From assembly GCF_900182985.1 (NCBI RefSeq), contig NZ_FXUY01000001.1:2976001-3040000 (forward strand): a stretch of DNA of 64,000 nt, in the 5' to 3' direction. This DNA is from Pseudomonas helmanticensis. GTDB taxonomy: Bacteria; Pseudomonadota; Gammaproteobacteria; Pseudomonadales; Pseudomonadaceae. Shown one piece after another: positions 50,924-60,528 of the stretch; position 1 is the first letter of the stretch, and each line of letters begins with the position of its first letter. Position numbers and translations under genes: made by a program. The notes beneath the pieces were generated by a model. That model searched no databases, was not told the DNA's origin, and was given only the letters and a program-made list of their open reading frames with translations.

Positions 50924-53422
50924 ATGACCCGTTCCCCGTTCCGCCGTCTTGTGTTTGGCACCTTGCGCCGACTGTTGTATCTCTGGGTTCGCTCGGAGAC
51001 GATCAACCAGTCGTCGTTCACCCTCAACCTCGACCGCAGTCGTCCGGTGTTCTACGTCCTGCAAAACCCTTCGCTGACCGATCTGGCCGTGCTCGACACC
51101 GAGTGCACCAAGGCCGGCCTGCCGCGTCCGGTGCTGCCGGTGTCGGTCGGTTCGCTGATCGAACCGGCGGCGTTTTTCTATCTGACGCCGGATCCGGACT
51201 GGCTCGGTCGCCAGGACAAACGCGGTGCACCGCCGACCCTGACCCGATTGGTCAGCGCCCTCACCCAGAACGCTGCCGAAGACGCGCAGATCATTCCGGT
51301 CAGCGTGTTCTGGGGCCAATCGCCGGACAGCGAAAACAGTCCGTGGAAACTCTTGTTCGCCGACAGCTGGGCCGTCACCGGGCGCCTGCGCCGGCTGCTG
51401 AGCATCATCGTCCTCGGGCGTAAAACCCGCGTGCAGTTTTCCGCGCCGATCCACCTGCGCGAGCTGATCGAACACAACAAGGGCCACGAACGCACCGTGC
51501 GCATGGCCCAGCGGATCCTGCGCGTACACTTCCGCAATCTCAAAGCAGCGGTGATCGGCCCGGACATTTCCCACCGCCGCAATCTGGTCAAAGGCCTGCT
51601 CAACCAGCCGCTGGTCAAGCAAGCGATCCTCGACGAAGCCGAGCGCGAAAACATCTCGCCGGAGAAAGCCAAGGCCCAGGCCCTGCGCTACGGCAACGAA
51701 ATTGCCTCGGACTACACCTACACCGCGATCCGCTTCCTCGAAGTGGTGCTGAGCTGGTTCTGGAACAAGATCTACGACGGCATCAAGGTCAATCACATCG
51801 AAGGCGTGCAGAAGGTCGCCCAGGGTCACGAAGTGATCTACGTGCCGTGCCACCGCAGCCACATCGATTACCTGCTGCTCTCGTATTTGCTGTTCCGCAA
51901 CGGCCTGACCCCGCCGCACATCGCCGCCGGAATCAACCTCAACATGCCGGTGATCGGCAGCCTGCTGCGTCGCGGCGGCGCGTTCTTCATGCGCCGCACA
52001 TTCAAGGGCAACCCGCTGTACACCTCGGTGTTCAACGAGTATCTGCACACCCTGTTCACCAAAGGCTTCCCGGTCGAGTACTTCGTCGAGGGCGGTCGCT
52101 CGCGCACCGGGCGCATGCTGCAACCGAAAACCGGCATGCTCGCGATTACCTTGCGCAGTTTCCTGCGTTCGTCGCGGATGCCGATCGTGTTTGTGCCGGT
52201 GTACATCGGTTACGAGCGCGTGCTGGAAGGTCGTACCTACCTCGGCGAACTGCGTGGCGCGAGCAAGAAGAAAGAGTCGATCTTCGACATCTTCAAAGTC
52301 ATCGGCGCACTCAAGCAACGCTTTGGTCAGGTCGCGGTGAACTTCGGCGAGCCGATCAAACTGGCGGAATTCCTCGACGCCGAGCAACCGGACTGGCGCC
52401 AGCAGGAACTCGGCCCACAATACAAACCGGCGTGGCTCAACGAAACCACCAACCGCCTCGGCGAGAAAGTCGCGCAGCATTTGAACGAAGCAGCGGCGAT
52501 CAACCCGGTCAACCTTGTAGCGCTGGCGCTGCTGTCGACCACGCGCCTGGCGCTGGACGATCGCGCTATGGCCCGCGTGCTGGATTTGTATCTGGCGTTG
52601 CTGCGCAAGGTTCCGTATTCGCCGCACACCACGCTGCCGGAAGGCGATGGTCGTGCGTTGATCGAACATGTGAAGGACATGGACCTGCTCGCCGAGCAGA
52701 ACGATGCGCTGGGCAAGATTCTTTATCTGGATGAGCAGAACGCCGTCCTGATGACTTACTACCGCAACAACGTTTTGCACATTTTCGCCCTGCCGGCGCT
52801 GCTGGCGAGTTTCTTCCAGAGCGCTTCGCGCATGAGCCGCGAACAGATCCTGCGCTACACCCGTGCGCTGTATCCGTACCTGCAATCGGAGCTGTTCATT
52901 CGCTGGTCTCTGGAAGAACTGGATGGCGTGGTCGATCAGTGGCTGGAAGCGTTTGTCGAGCAAGGCTTGCTGCGTTTCGAGAAGGATGTCTACCTGCGCC
53001 CAGCACCGAGCTCGCGACATTTTGTCTTGCTGACGCTGCTGTCGAAGAGCATCGCGCAGACCTTGCAGCGCTTCTACATGACCGTGTCCTTGCTGCTCAA
53101 CAGCGGCCAGAACAGCATCAGCGCCGAAGAGCTTGAAGACCTCTGCACCGTGATGGCCCAGCGCCTGTCGATCCTCCATGGCCTCAACGCCCCGGAGTTT
53201 TTCGACAAGAGCCTGTTCCGTCACTTTATCCAGACCCTGCTCGACCTCGACGTGCTGCGTCGCGACGAGGCCGGCAAACTGAGTTATCACGAGCTGCTCG
53301 GCGAACTGGCGGAAGGTGCGGCGAAGCGCGTATTGCCAGCGGACATTCGATTGTCGATCCGCCAAGTGGCATTGCATCGCAGTGAAGATGCGGCTGAAAC
53401 GGCGGTCATTGCCGAAGGCTGA
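50924..53422 (+). CDS. plsB: Glycerol-3-phosphate 1-O-acyltransferase
   Basis: An 832-residue inner-membrane PlsB, acylating glycerol-3-phosphate at position 1 in phospholipid synthesis. I start at the ATG at 50924 ([20 protein letters not shown]). The four acyltransferase blocks are present: [13 protein letters not shown] (H310, D315), [32 protein letters not shown] and [11 protein letters not shown]. The ribosome site (AGAAG) is weak. It supplies lysophosphatidate upstream of CdsA. A hairpin follows. Confidence 0.96.
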   Translation: MTRSPFRRLVFGTLRRLLYLWVRSETINQSSFTLNLDRSRPVFYVLQNPSLTDLAVLDTECTKAGLPRPVLPVSVGSLIEPAAFFYLTPDPDWLGRQDKRGAPPTLTRLVSALTQNAAEDAQIIPVSVFWGQSPDSENSPWKLLFADSWAVTGRLRRLLSIIVLGRKTRVQFSAPIHLRELIEHNKGHERTVRMAQRILRVHFRNLKAAVIGPDISHRRNLVKGLLNQPLVKQAILDEAERENISPEKAKAQALRYGNEIASDYTYTAIRFLEVVLSWFWNKIYDGIKVNHIEGVQKVAQGHEVIYVPCHRSHIDYLLLSYLLFRNGLTPPHIAAGINLNMPVIGSLLRRGGAFFMRRTFKGNPLYTSVFNEYLHTLFTKGFPVEYFVEGGRSRTGRMLQPKTGMLAITLRSFLRSSRMPIVFVPVYIGYERVLEGRTYLGELRGASKKKESIFDIFKVIGALKQRFGQVAVNFGEPIKLAEFLDAEQPDWRQQELGPQYKPAWLNETTNRLGEKVAQHLNEAAAINPVNLVALALLSTTRLALDDRAMARVLDLYLALLRKVPYSPHTTLPEGDGRALIEHVKDMDLLAEQNDALGKILYLDEQNAVLMTYYRNNVLHIFALPALLASFFQSASRMSREQILRYTRALYPYLQSELFIRWSLEELDGVVDQWLEAFVEQGLLRFEKDVYLRPAPSSRHFVLLTLLSKSIAQTLQRFYMTVSLLLNSGQNSISAEELEDLCTVMAQRLSILHGLNAPEFFDKSLFRHFIQTLLDLDVLRRDEAGKLSYHELLGELAEGAAKRVLPADIRLSIRQVALHRSEDAAETAVIAEG

Positions 53423-53433
53423 AACTTGCCGAT

Positions 53434-53469
53434 AACTAACGGAGAGCCCGCCGGGTTCTCTCGTTAGTT
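53434..53469 (+). terminator. Hairpin after plsB
   Basis: AACTAACG...CGTTAGTT arms with inner AGAGCCC/GGGTTCT pairing form a long stem 12 bases past the plsB stop. No clear U-run follows, so it is a probable but not certain terminator. Confidence 0.6.
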
Positions 53470-53519
53470 GATTCGTGAATAAATAGGCTCACGTTAATAA
53501 TCGCGATAAGGATATCGAG

Positions 53520-54206
53520 ATGAGCCTGTTGCACGAACAAACTCCCATTGTCACCGTCGACTTCCGTCTGCCCCCAGACTTCCGCGCTCCTGAGGGCGGT
53601 GAGAATGAAACGGTGGTCAGCGTCAAAGCCATTACTTTAACTCCGCCGATTACCATCAAAGACTGGCGACACCCGTCAGTTTTCGATATCGACTGGAAGT
53701 TCTCTTTCCCGCATCACTACCACGATGTCGGCGTGAAATATCAGATCAACGTTCAGATGTTTCATGACCAACAGCCACTACTGTTGGCGCTGGATTACTT
53801 TGTTATCGTCAACACAGCCCCGCACCGACAGACGCTGCATTTGAGTCCGATCGGTTTTTTGCATGTGCAAGTTCAGGAGCCGCGCACGGTTGCTGAACAC
53901 GAAGCTGTAACGATCAGCCTGCACGATGCAGATCATCCCGATACACAACTTGCCCGCATCACACACGATGAACGAACCGCCGCTTCGTTTTATCTGCAAT
54001 ACGATCCGGACAGCGTCATGCCCGGTAGGCGTTATGCGTTAAGCGGTGTTGAAAATCGCTACCGTCAATCCATTCTGGTCACGCCGTCGCATGTCGAACT
54101 TGCGCCGGTTTCGCCCAACCTGGGCTCGTGGCTATCGCAGTGGATCGCGCAATGGCTGAAAAAACCATTACGTTTGTTCACTGACGTTAATGACAAAATC
54201 CGCTAG
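53520..54206 (+). CDS. Protein with two YbaY-like beta domains, function unknown
   Basis: A 228-residue protein with AAGGA before its ATG. Residues 104-190 resemble the lipoprotein encoded next: FLHVQVQEPRTVAEHEAVTI plus SLHDADHPDTQLARI, and YLQYDPDSVMPGRRYALSG matches HLSYDPAQVKPGHRYSVSA there. Residues 10-98 look like a second, more diverged copy (VSVKAITLTPPITIKDW, FSFPHHYHDVGVKYQINVQM). There is no signal peptide or lipobox, unlike its neighbour; a C-terminal amphipathic stretch (LGSWLSQWIAQWLKKPLRLF) might bind a membrane. It is 51 bases before the YbaY-like gene. The function is unknown; the domain assignment is my reading of pattern similarity. Confidence 0.75.
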   Translation: MSLLHEQTPIVTVDFRLPPDFRAPEGGENETVVSVKAITLTPPITIKDWRHPSVFDIDWKFSFPHHYHDVGVKYQINVQMFHDQQPLLLALDYFVIVNTAPHRQTLHLSPIGFLHVQVQEPRTVAEHEAVTISLHDADHPDTQLARITHDERTAASFYLQYDPDSVMPGRRYALSGVENRYRQSILVTPSHVELAPVSPNLGSWLSQWIAQWLKKPLRLFTDVNDKIR

Positions 54207-54257
54207 ATTCCCCTTCGGTGCCGGGATTCTTCCGGCGCAAAAGTCACAGAGGTCCCG

Positions 54258-54656
54258 ATGAAAAAACTCACCCTTCTCGCCGCTGCCACTTTGTTGAGCG
54301 CCTGCCAATCGACCACACCGGCCGGCAAGGTCGGCCTCGATGGCGAAGTGTTCTACCTGCAGCGCATCGCTCTGCCACCGAGCGCGACCCTCAGCGTGAG
54401 CCTGCAAGACATTTCTCTGGCCGATGCGCCCGCCGTCGTACTCGACGAGCAGAAAGGCCCGGTCCAAGGTCAGGTACCACTGCCTTTTCACTTGAGCTAC
54501 GATCCGGCGCAAGTCAAACCCGGTCACCGTTATTCGGTCAGCGCACGCATTGAAGTGAATGGTGAGCTGATGTTCATCACCACCGAAAACCACGCCGTGC
54601 AACTCGACGGCAACGACCCGCAGCCGCTGAAAATCCGCGTCGACGCCATTCGTTAA
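54258..54656 (+). CDS. YbaY-family lipoprotein
   Basis: A 132-residue predicted lipoprotein. The signal peptide ends in the lipobox LLSAC with C16 as the lipidated residue. The mature part is a single YbaY-like beta domain (TLSVSLQDISLADAPAVVLD, PFHLSYDPAQVKPGHRYSVS, AVQLDGNDPQPLKIRVDAIR), a fold related to type III secretion pilotins such as YscW. No secretion genes are nearby. It is the second of three consecutive plus-strand envelope genes after plsB. Confidence 0.88.
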   Translation: MKKLTLLAAATLLSACQSTTPAGKVGLDGEVFYLQRIALPPSATLSVSLQDISLADAPAVVLDEQKGPVQGQVPLPFHLSYDPAQVKPGHRYSVSARIEVNGELMFITTENHAVQLDGNDPQPLKIRVDAIR

Positions 54657-54683
54657 TTCATATTCTGCAACAAGGAAGCCGCC

Positions 54684-55373
54684 ATGCTCCGCCCTACCCT
54701 TCGCTTCGCCGGCCTGTGCGCGGGCCTGATGATCTGCGCCAACGCCATGGCCCTGTCGCTCAGCGACCTGTCGCAAAAAGACGCTACCGGCGGCCTCAAG
54801 GACGCCCTGACCCAAGGTGCGCAAATTGCCGTCAAACAACTGGGCACCCCGGGTGGCTTCAGCAACAACCCCGATGTGAAGATCGAGCTGCCGGGCAAAC
54901 TCGGCAAAGCTGCCAGCAAGATGAAAGCGTTTGGCATGGGGGCTCAGGTCGAAGAACTTGAAACTGCGATGAACAAAGCGGCGGAAAGCGCCGTGACTCA
55001 GGCCCAGCCCATCCTCGTCGATGCCGTGAAGAAAATGAGCGTGGAAGACGCCAAGGGCATCCTCAGCGGCGGCAAGGACTCGGCCACCCAATACCTCGAC
55101 AAATCCAGCCGCGAACAGATCCGCGCCAAGTTCTTGCCGATCGTCAAACAGTCCACCGACAAGGTTGGCGTGGCGCAGAAGTACAACTCGTTCGCCGGCC
55201 AGGCTGCGGCCTTCGGTGTTGTCGATGCGAAAAGCGCGAATGTCGAAAACTACGTGACCGAGCAGGCGCTGAATGGCTTGTTTGAAATGATCGGCAAACA
55301 GGAAGAAACCATCCGTCAAAACCCTGCCGCTGCAGCGACCAGTCTGGCGAAGAAAGTCTTCGGCACGTTGTAA
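54684..55373 (+). CDS. DUF4197 family periplasmic protein
   Basis: A 229-residue secreted protein. The signal peptide is about 1-23 (LMICANAMA then LSLSDLS). The mature protein is mostly helical, with the DUF4197 hallmarks: GLKDALTQGAQIAVKQLG, FSNNPDVKIELPGKLG, MSVEDAKGILSGGKDSATQY and a C-terminal ALNGLFEMIGKQEETIRQNP. Its role is not known. It lies 27 bases after the YbaY-like gene and is probably co-transcribed with it. A REP pair ends the unit. Confidence 0.9.
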   Translation: MLRPTLRFAGLCAGLMICANAMALSLSDLSQKDATGGLKDALTQGAQIAVKQLGTPGGFSNNPDVKIELPGKLGKAASKMKAFGMGAQVEELETAMNKAAESAVTQAQPILVDAVKKMSVEDAKGILSGGKDSATQYLDKSSREQIRAKFLPIVKQSTDKVGVAQKYNSFAGQAAAFGVVDAKSANVENYVTEQALNGLFEMIGKQEETIRQNPAAAATSLAKKVFGTL

Positions 55374-55380
55374 CCCACCG

Positions 55381-55471
55381 TGTAGGAGCTGCCGAAGGCT
55401 GCGATCTTTTGATCTTGGGTGTTTATATCAAAGACAAGATCAAAAGATCGCGGCCTTCGGCAGCTCCTACA
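55381..55471. repeat. REP inverted pair between the DUF4197 gene and mexK
   Basis: 36-base arms 55381-55416 and 55436-55471 (TGTAGGAGCTGCCGAAGGCT plus GCGATCTTTTGATCTT) pair with one mismatch across a 19-base loop. Located between convergent genes. The further 130 bases to mexK hold no other signal. Confidence 0.94.
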
Positions 55472-55604
55472 TGGAATCACGGCAAGCCCGCCCCCCAATC
55501 AGGTTGAGTGTCAGCTCGCCTGCTTTTGATCCCCGCAGAAACGGATATTCACAAGGAACACCCAAAACATGGTCGGCCCGAAGGCCGCCACGTCAAACCA
55601 AAGA

Positions 55605-58600
55605 TCAAGCCTCGCGCCGAACCCTGAACCAAGCCGCATACAACGCCGGCAAAAACAACAAAGTCAGAGCCGTAGCGACAATCAACCCGCCCATGATCGC
55701 TACCGCCATCGGCCCGAAAAATACACTGCGCGACAACGGAATCATCGCCAACACCGCCGCCAGCGCCGTCAACACAATCGGCCGGAACCGCCGCACCGTC
55801 GCCTCGATGATCGCCTGCCAGGGCTTAAGGCCGGAAGCGATATCCTGCTCGATCTGATCCACCAGAATCACCGAATTGCGCATGATCATCCCCGACAACG
55901 CAATGGTCCCCAACATCGCCACAAACCCGAACGGCTGGCGGAACACCATCAAGAACAACGTCACCCCGATCAAGCCCAATGGCGCGGTCAAAAACACCAT
56001 CGCCGTGCGCGAAAAACTGCGCAACTGCACCATCAGCAACGTCAGCACCACGACGATGAACATCGGCACCCCGGCATTCACCGACTTCTGCCCGCGCTCG
56101 GAATCTTCCACGGTGCCGCCGACATCCAGCAGATAACCATCCGGCAACTCGGCGCGAATCGAGTCCAGCGTCGGCATGATCTGCTTGACCAGGGTCGCCG
56201 GCTGCTCCTTGCCATAGATGTCCGCTCGTACGGTGACGTTCGGCAGCCGATTGCGATGCCAGATAATCCCTTCTTCAAAGCCGTATTCCAGCGTGGCAAT
56301 CTGCGACAACGCCACGCTGCGGCCGTTATCGGTCGGTACCGCCAGACTCGGCAACAACGACAGTTCAGTGCGCTCATGCACCGTGCCGCGCAGCAGAATC
56401 TCGATCAACTCGTTGTCTTCGCGGTACTGACTGACACTCGACCCGGTCAACGAACTCTGCAGGAATTTCGCCAGATTGGCCGTGCTTACACCCAGCGCCC
56501 GGGCACGATCCTGATCGATATTCAGGTACACGACTTTGCTCGGTTCCTCCCAATCCAGATGCACATTGACCACGTGCGGATTCTCGCGAACCTTGGCCGC
56601 GACCTTGCGCGCCAATGCACGGACTTCTTCGATGTGTTCGCCGGTGACGCGGAACTGCACCGGATAACCAACCGGCGGGCCGTTTTCCAAGCGAGTGACC
56701 CGCGAACGCAGCGCCGGGAATTGCTCGTTGAGTGTCTCGATCATCCAGCTGCGCAGCGCTTCACGCTCCTCGATGGTCTTCGCCAACACCACAAACTGCG
56801 CGAAGCTTGCCGCCGGCAGTTGCTGATCGAGCGGCAGGTAAAAACGCGGCGAACCGGTGCCGACATAAGCGACGTAATTGTCGATGCCCGCGTGATCCTT
56901 GAGCATCGCTTCGAGTCGTTTGACCTCGCCTGTGGTGTTGGCCAAGGACGCGCCTTCCGCCAGTTTCAGATCGACCATCAACTCCAGTCGGTTGGAGGCC
57001 GGAAAGAATTGCTGCGGGACGAAACGGAACAACATCACCGAAGCGATAAACAGCCCGACCGTCAGCACGATCACGGTTTTGCGGTGCGTCACGCACCACT
57101 CGACCAGACGCCGCACCCGCTGATAAAACGGCGTGCCGTACGGATCCGGCTGACCATCGCCAGTGCCGTGTTTGGCCGCATGAATTTTCGCCAGATCCGG
57201 CAACAGTTTTTCCCCCAGATACGGCACGAACATCACCGCCGCGACCCACGAGGCGAGCAGCGCGATGGTCACTACCTGGAAGATTGAACGGGTGTATTCG
57301 CCGGTGCCGGATTGCGCCGTGGCAATCGGCAGGAAACCGGCGGCAGTGATCAACGTACCGGTCAGCATCGGGAACGCGGTGCTGGTCCAGGCGTAACTCG
57401 CCGCACGAATGCGATCGAAGCCCTGCTCCATTTTGATCGCCATCATTTCCACGGCGATGATCGCGTCGTCCACCAGCAATCCGAGCGCCAGCACCAGCGC
57501 ACCGAGGGAGATCTTGTGCAGGCCGATGCCGAGGTAATACATGCAGGCGAAGGTCATCGCCAGCACCAGCGGAATGGTCAGCGCGACGACCATGCCGGTG
57601 CGCACGCCAAGGGAGAAGAAACTCACCAGCAAGACAATCGCCAGCGCTTCGACCAGCACCTGAACAAACTCACCGACCCCGGTTTTCACCGCCGCCGGCT
57701 GGTCGGAAACCTTGCGCAATTGCATGCCGGCCGGGAGGTTTTTCTGGATGCGCGAGAACTCGCCTTCCAGCGCTTTGCCGAGGACGAGAATGTCGCCACC
57801 GTCCTTCATCGCTACGGCCAGACCGAGCGCGTCCTCGCCCATGAAACGCATGCGCGGCGCCGGAGGATCGTTGAAACCACGGCGCACGTCAGCCACATCG
57901 GAAATGCGGAACGTCCGGTCACCAACGCGGATGGGGAAGTTCTTTATCTCATCGACTGTCTTGAAATTCCCCGAAACCCGCAACTGCAAGCGCTCGCTGC
58001 CGGTTTCAAAGAACCCGGCGGTCGACACCGCGTTCTGCTCTTGCAGCGCTTGTTGTACCGCCGCCAGCGGCAAGCCAAGGGTCGCCAGTTTGACGTTGGA
58101 CAGCTCGACCCAGATCTTCTCGTCCTGCAAACCGAGCAAGTCGACCTTGCCGACGTCCTTGACCCGTTGCAGCTGGATCTGGATGCGATCAGCGTAATCC
58201 TTGAGCACGGCGTAATCGAAACCGTCGCCGGTCAGCGCATAGATATTGCCGAACGTGGTGCCGAATTCATCGTTGAAAAATGGTCCCTGGATATCCGGCG
58301 GCAAGGTCTGGCGAATGTCGCTGACCTTCTTGCGCACCTGATACCAGAGGTCGGGGATCTCCTTGGAATGCATCGAGTCGCGGGCAATGAACGTGACCTG
58401 CGATTCGCCGGGGCGCGAGAACGACACGATGCGCTCGTACTCACCGGTTTCCATCAGTTTCTTTTCGATGCGTTCGGTGACCTGGCGCGAGACTTCCTGC
58501 GCGGTCGCACCCGGCCAACGGGTCTGAATGACCATGGCCTTGAAGGTAAACGGCGGGTCTTCGCTCTGGCCGAGTTTGGTGTAGGACAACGCACCGACGA

Positions 58601-58673
58601 TGGCCAGCAAAAGCATCAGGAACAGCACAATCTGGCGATTACGCAGCGCCCATTCGGAAAGGTTGAAGCGCAT
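55605..58673 (-). CDS. mexK: RND efflux permease, MexK-like
   Basis: A 1022-residue HAE-RND inner-membrane pump with 12 membrane segments and two large periplasmic loops. The N-terminus NLSEWALRNRQIVLFLMLLL starts the first segment, and the proton-relay aspartates are in LLVDDAIIAVEMM near residue 400. GRSVALSQIATLEYG and FMLFLTAPLGLIG-type segments follow. It begins 6 bases after the adaptor gene and has no outer-membrane channel gene beside it. In P. aeruginosa the matching locus is mexJK-mexL, between plsB and rsmJ, where MexJK uses OprM or OpmH and exports erythromycin and triclosan. The gene name is from length, order and position as I recall them. Confidence 0.9.
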   Translation of the reverse strand: MRFNLSEWALRNRQIVLFLMLLLAIVGALSYTKLGQSEDPPFTFKAMVIQTRWPGATAQEVSRQVTERIEKKLMETGEYERIVSFSRPGESQVTFIARDSMHSKEIPDLWYQVRKKVSDIRQTLPPDIQGPFFNDEFGTTFGNIYALTGDGFDYAVLKDYADRIQIQLQRVKDVGKVDLLGLQDEKIWVELSNVKLATLGLPLAAVQQALQEQNAVSTAGFFETGSERLQLRVSGNFKTVDEIKNFPIRVGDRTFRISDVADVRRGFNDPPAPRMRFMGEDALGLAVAMKDGGDILVLGKALEGEFSRIQKNLPAGMQLRKVSDQPAAVKTGVGEFVQVLVEALAIVLLVSFFSLGVRTGMVVALTIPLVLAMTFACMYYLGIGLHKISLGALVLALGLLVDDAIIAVEMMAIKMEQGFDRIRAASYAWTSTAFPMLTGTLITAAGFLPIATAQSGTGEYTRSIFQVVTIALLASWVAAVMFVPYLGEKLLPDLAKIHAAKHGTGDGQPDPYGTPFYQRVRRLVEWCVTHRKTVIVLTVGLFIASVMLFRFVPQQFFPASNRLELMVDLKLAEGASLANTTGEVKRLEAMLKDHAGIDNYVAYVGTGSPRFYLPLDQQLPAASFAQFVVLAKTIEEREALRSWMIETLNEQFPALRSRVTRLENGPPVGYPVQFRVTGEHIEEVRALARKVAAKVRENPHVVNVHLDWEEPSKVVYLNIDQDRARALGVSTANLAKFLQSSLTGSSVSQYREDNELIEILLRGTVHERTELSLLPSLAVPTDNGRSVALSQIATLEYGFEEGIIWHRNRLPNVTVRADIYGKEQPATLVKQIMPTLDSIRAELPDGYLLDVGGTVEDSERGQKSVNAGVPMFIVVVLTLLMVQLRSFSRTAMVFLTAPLGLIGVTLFLMVFRQPFGFVAMLGTIALSGMIMRNSVILVDQIEQDIASGLKPWQAIIEATVRRFRPIVLTALAAVLAMIPLSRSVFFGPMAVAIMGGLIVATALTLLFLPALYAAWFRVRREA

Positions 58674-58679
58674 CGGGAC

Positions 58680-59780
58680 TTACTCCTTGTCCGCCAGATT
58701 GACCACACGGTTGGAGCGATCCACCGGACGCACCTGCTGCCCCTCCAAAAGCACATGCACGCCGGCGGCGACTACCCAGTCGCTGGCGTTCAGACCTTCG
58801 AGCACCGGCACGGTTTTCTCGCCGAACGGGCCGACGCGCACCGGGGTTTTCTTCAGGGTGTTATTGCCGTTGACGACCCAGACATAGGTCGCGCCGTTTT
58901 CAGCGGTCAGCGCCGAGAGCGGCACGGACAGCGACAGCGCATCGGCCGATTGCACGAACACACGGGCGCTCTGCCCCAGTTCCGCCGGGACTTTGCCGCT
59001 GGTAAAGGAAATCCGTGCGGCGAATGTGCGCGAGCGTGGATCGGCAGCCGGCGACAGTTCGCGGATCTGTCCGGCGAAGCGCTGGTTCTGTTGCGTCCAT
59101 AATTCGACGGTCACCGGCTGACCCACCTTGAAGCGGCCAAAGCTCTGCTCCGGCAGGCTGATCGACACTTCGCGCTCGCCATCGGTGGCGAGGGTAAACA
59201 CGGTTTGCCCGGCGGCGACCACCTGGCCGACCTCCACCGAACGCTTGGCCACCACGCCATCCTGTGGCGCACGCAGCACCGCGTAACTGGCCTGATTGGT
59301 CGATACGTTGAATTCGGCTTTGATTTGTTTGAGGCGGGCTTCACCGGAACGGTAAAGGTTTTCGGCGTTGTCATACGCCGAGCGGCTGACCATCTGCCGA
59401 TCCATCAGGGTTTTGTAGCGATCACGCTCGGCGCGCACCATGGTCAGATTCGCTTCGGCGGCGGCCACTTGTGCGCGAGTGGCTTCGAGTTGCAGACGCA
59501 CGTCCTGCGGATCGAGTTCGGCGAGTGGCTGATCAGCCTTCACGCGCTGACCTTCATCGACCAGTCGTCGGCTGACTTTGCCGCCGATACGGAACGCCAG
59601 ATCGGGTTCGTAACGGGCACGCACCTCGCCCGGATAACTTTCCATCGCCTGCGCCGAAGGCTCTGGCTGCACCACCATGGCCGGTCGTACGGTGACTTGC
59701 GTCGCCTCTTCCTGACCGCATGCGGACAATAACAACGCCAGACTCGCTGGCAACGCAAAGGACAACGCATGGCGGAACAT
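58680..59780 (-). CDS. mexJ: RND periplasmic adaptor lipoprotein, MexJ-like
   Basis: A 366-residue membrane-fusion protein. I start at 59780 (MFRHALSFALPASLALLLSA), where the lipobox LLSAC gives C21 as lipidation site. Then come the barrel-sandwich segment (ARYEPDLAFRIGGKVSRRLV), a helical hairpin (about 95-160), the second lipoyl half (VLRAPQDGVVAKRSVEVGQV) and the beta-barrel domain. It bridges MexK and an outer-membrane channel. It is transcribed away from mexL with a 94-base operator region. Confidence 0.92.
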   Translation of the reverse strand: MFRHALSFALPASLALLLSACGQEEATQVTVRPAMVVQPEPSAQAMESYPGEVRARYEPDLAFRIGGKVSRRLVDEGQRVKADQPLAELDPQDVRLQLEATRAQVAAAEANLTMVRAERDRYKTLMDRQMVSRSAYDNAENLYRSGEARLKQIKAEFNVSTNQASYAVLRAPQDGVVAKRSVEVGQVVAAGQTVFTLATDGEREVSISLPEQSFGRFKVGQPVTVELWTQQNQRFAGQIRELSPAADPRSRTFAARISFTSGKVPAELGQSARVFVQSADALSLSVPLSALTAENGATYVWVVNGNNTLKKTPVRVGPFGEKTVPVLEGLNASDWVVAAGVHVLLEGQQVRPVDRSNRVVNLADKE

Positions 59781-59814
59781 GGTGACGGACCTTTCGCTAA
59801 TGGTGCTTGGAATA

Positions 59815-59855
59815 ATTATACTGGCGGGTATGTTATTAATAGCAAACTCACCAGT
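59815..59855 (-). promoter_or_regulatory. mexJK promoter with candidate MexL operator
   Basis: On the minus strand TTGCTA (59840-59845) and TATAAT (59815-59820) are separated by 19 bases. An inverted repeat ACTGGCGGGT/ACTCACCAGT (59820-59829 and 59846-59855; 8 of 10 positions pair) overlaps both boxes. A repressor bound there would block mexJ and probably its own divergent gene. Confidence 0.6.
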
Positions 59856-59874
59856 CCAGTAATAAAAGCGAAGA

Positions 59875-60510
59875 ATGTCGAACAATCTTTCAGCTCCAAA
59901 CGGCCCGGGCCGCCCCAAGGACCTGGCCAAGCGCCAGGCGATCCTCGACGCGGCGAAAATTCTGTTTCTGAGTCATGGCTATGCCAACACCAGCATGGAC
60001 GCGGTCGCCAGCGAGGCCGGCGTGTCGAAGCTAACGGTCTACAGCCATTTCAACGACAAGGAGACGCTGTTCTCCGCCGCCGTAGTGGCCAAATGCGAGG
60101 AGCAATTACCGCCATTGTTCTTCGAATTGCCCGAAGGCATTGCCGTGGAAAATGTGTTGCTGAACATTGCCCGAGGCTTTCATCACCTGATCAACAGCGA
60201 TGAATCGGTGAATCTGCACCGTTTGATCATGGCGCTGGGGGTTCAGGATCCGAAGCTGTCGCTGATCTTCTTCGAGGCGGGACCGCAGCGCATGGTGCAA
60301 GGCATGGAGCGGTTGCTGACGCAAATCCATGACAGCGGCGTGCTGAGCATCGATCTGCCGCGCAATGCGGCCGAGCATTTCTTTTGCCTGATCAAAGGCG
60401 CGGGGAATTTTCGGTTGCTGTATGGCTGTGGCGAGCCGTTGAGCGAAGAGGCTTCGGAGAGCCATATTGAGGAAGTGGTGGGGTTGTTTATGCGGGCTTA
60501 CAAACCCTAG
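59875..60510 (+). CDS. mexL: TetR-family repressor, MexL-like
   Basis: A 211-residue TetR regulator. The DNA-binding part is GRPKDLAKRQAILDAAKILF followed by the helix-turn-helix at 38-58 (MDAVASEAGVSKLTVYSHF). The rest is a helical ligand domain of the AcrR/MexL type. It is divergent from mexJK and likely represses both through the dyad at 59820-59855. P. aeruginosa MexL is 212 residues and lies in the same arrangement, from memory. The ligand is unknown. Confidence 0.9.
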   Translation: MSNNLSAPNGPGRPKDLAKRQAILDAAKILFLSHGYANTSMDAVASEAGVSKLTVYSHFNDKETLFSAAVVAKCEEQLPPLFFELPEGIAVENVLLNIARGFHHLINSDESVNLHRLIMALGVQDPKLSLIFFEAGPQRMVQGMERLLTQIHDSGVLSIDLPRNAAEHFFCLIKGAGNFRLLYGCGEPLSEEASESHIEEVVGLFMRAYKP

Positions 60511-60528
60511 CTTTTGCGCTGTTTGGCT

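Noticed and set aside
53520..54656. Type III secretion pilotin system
   Set aside because: The fold is pilotin-like, but no secretin, needle or export-apparatus gene is in the neighbourhood.
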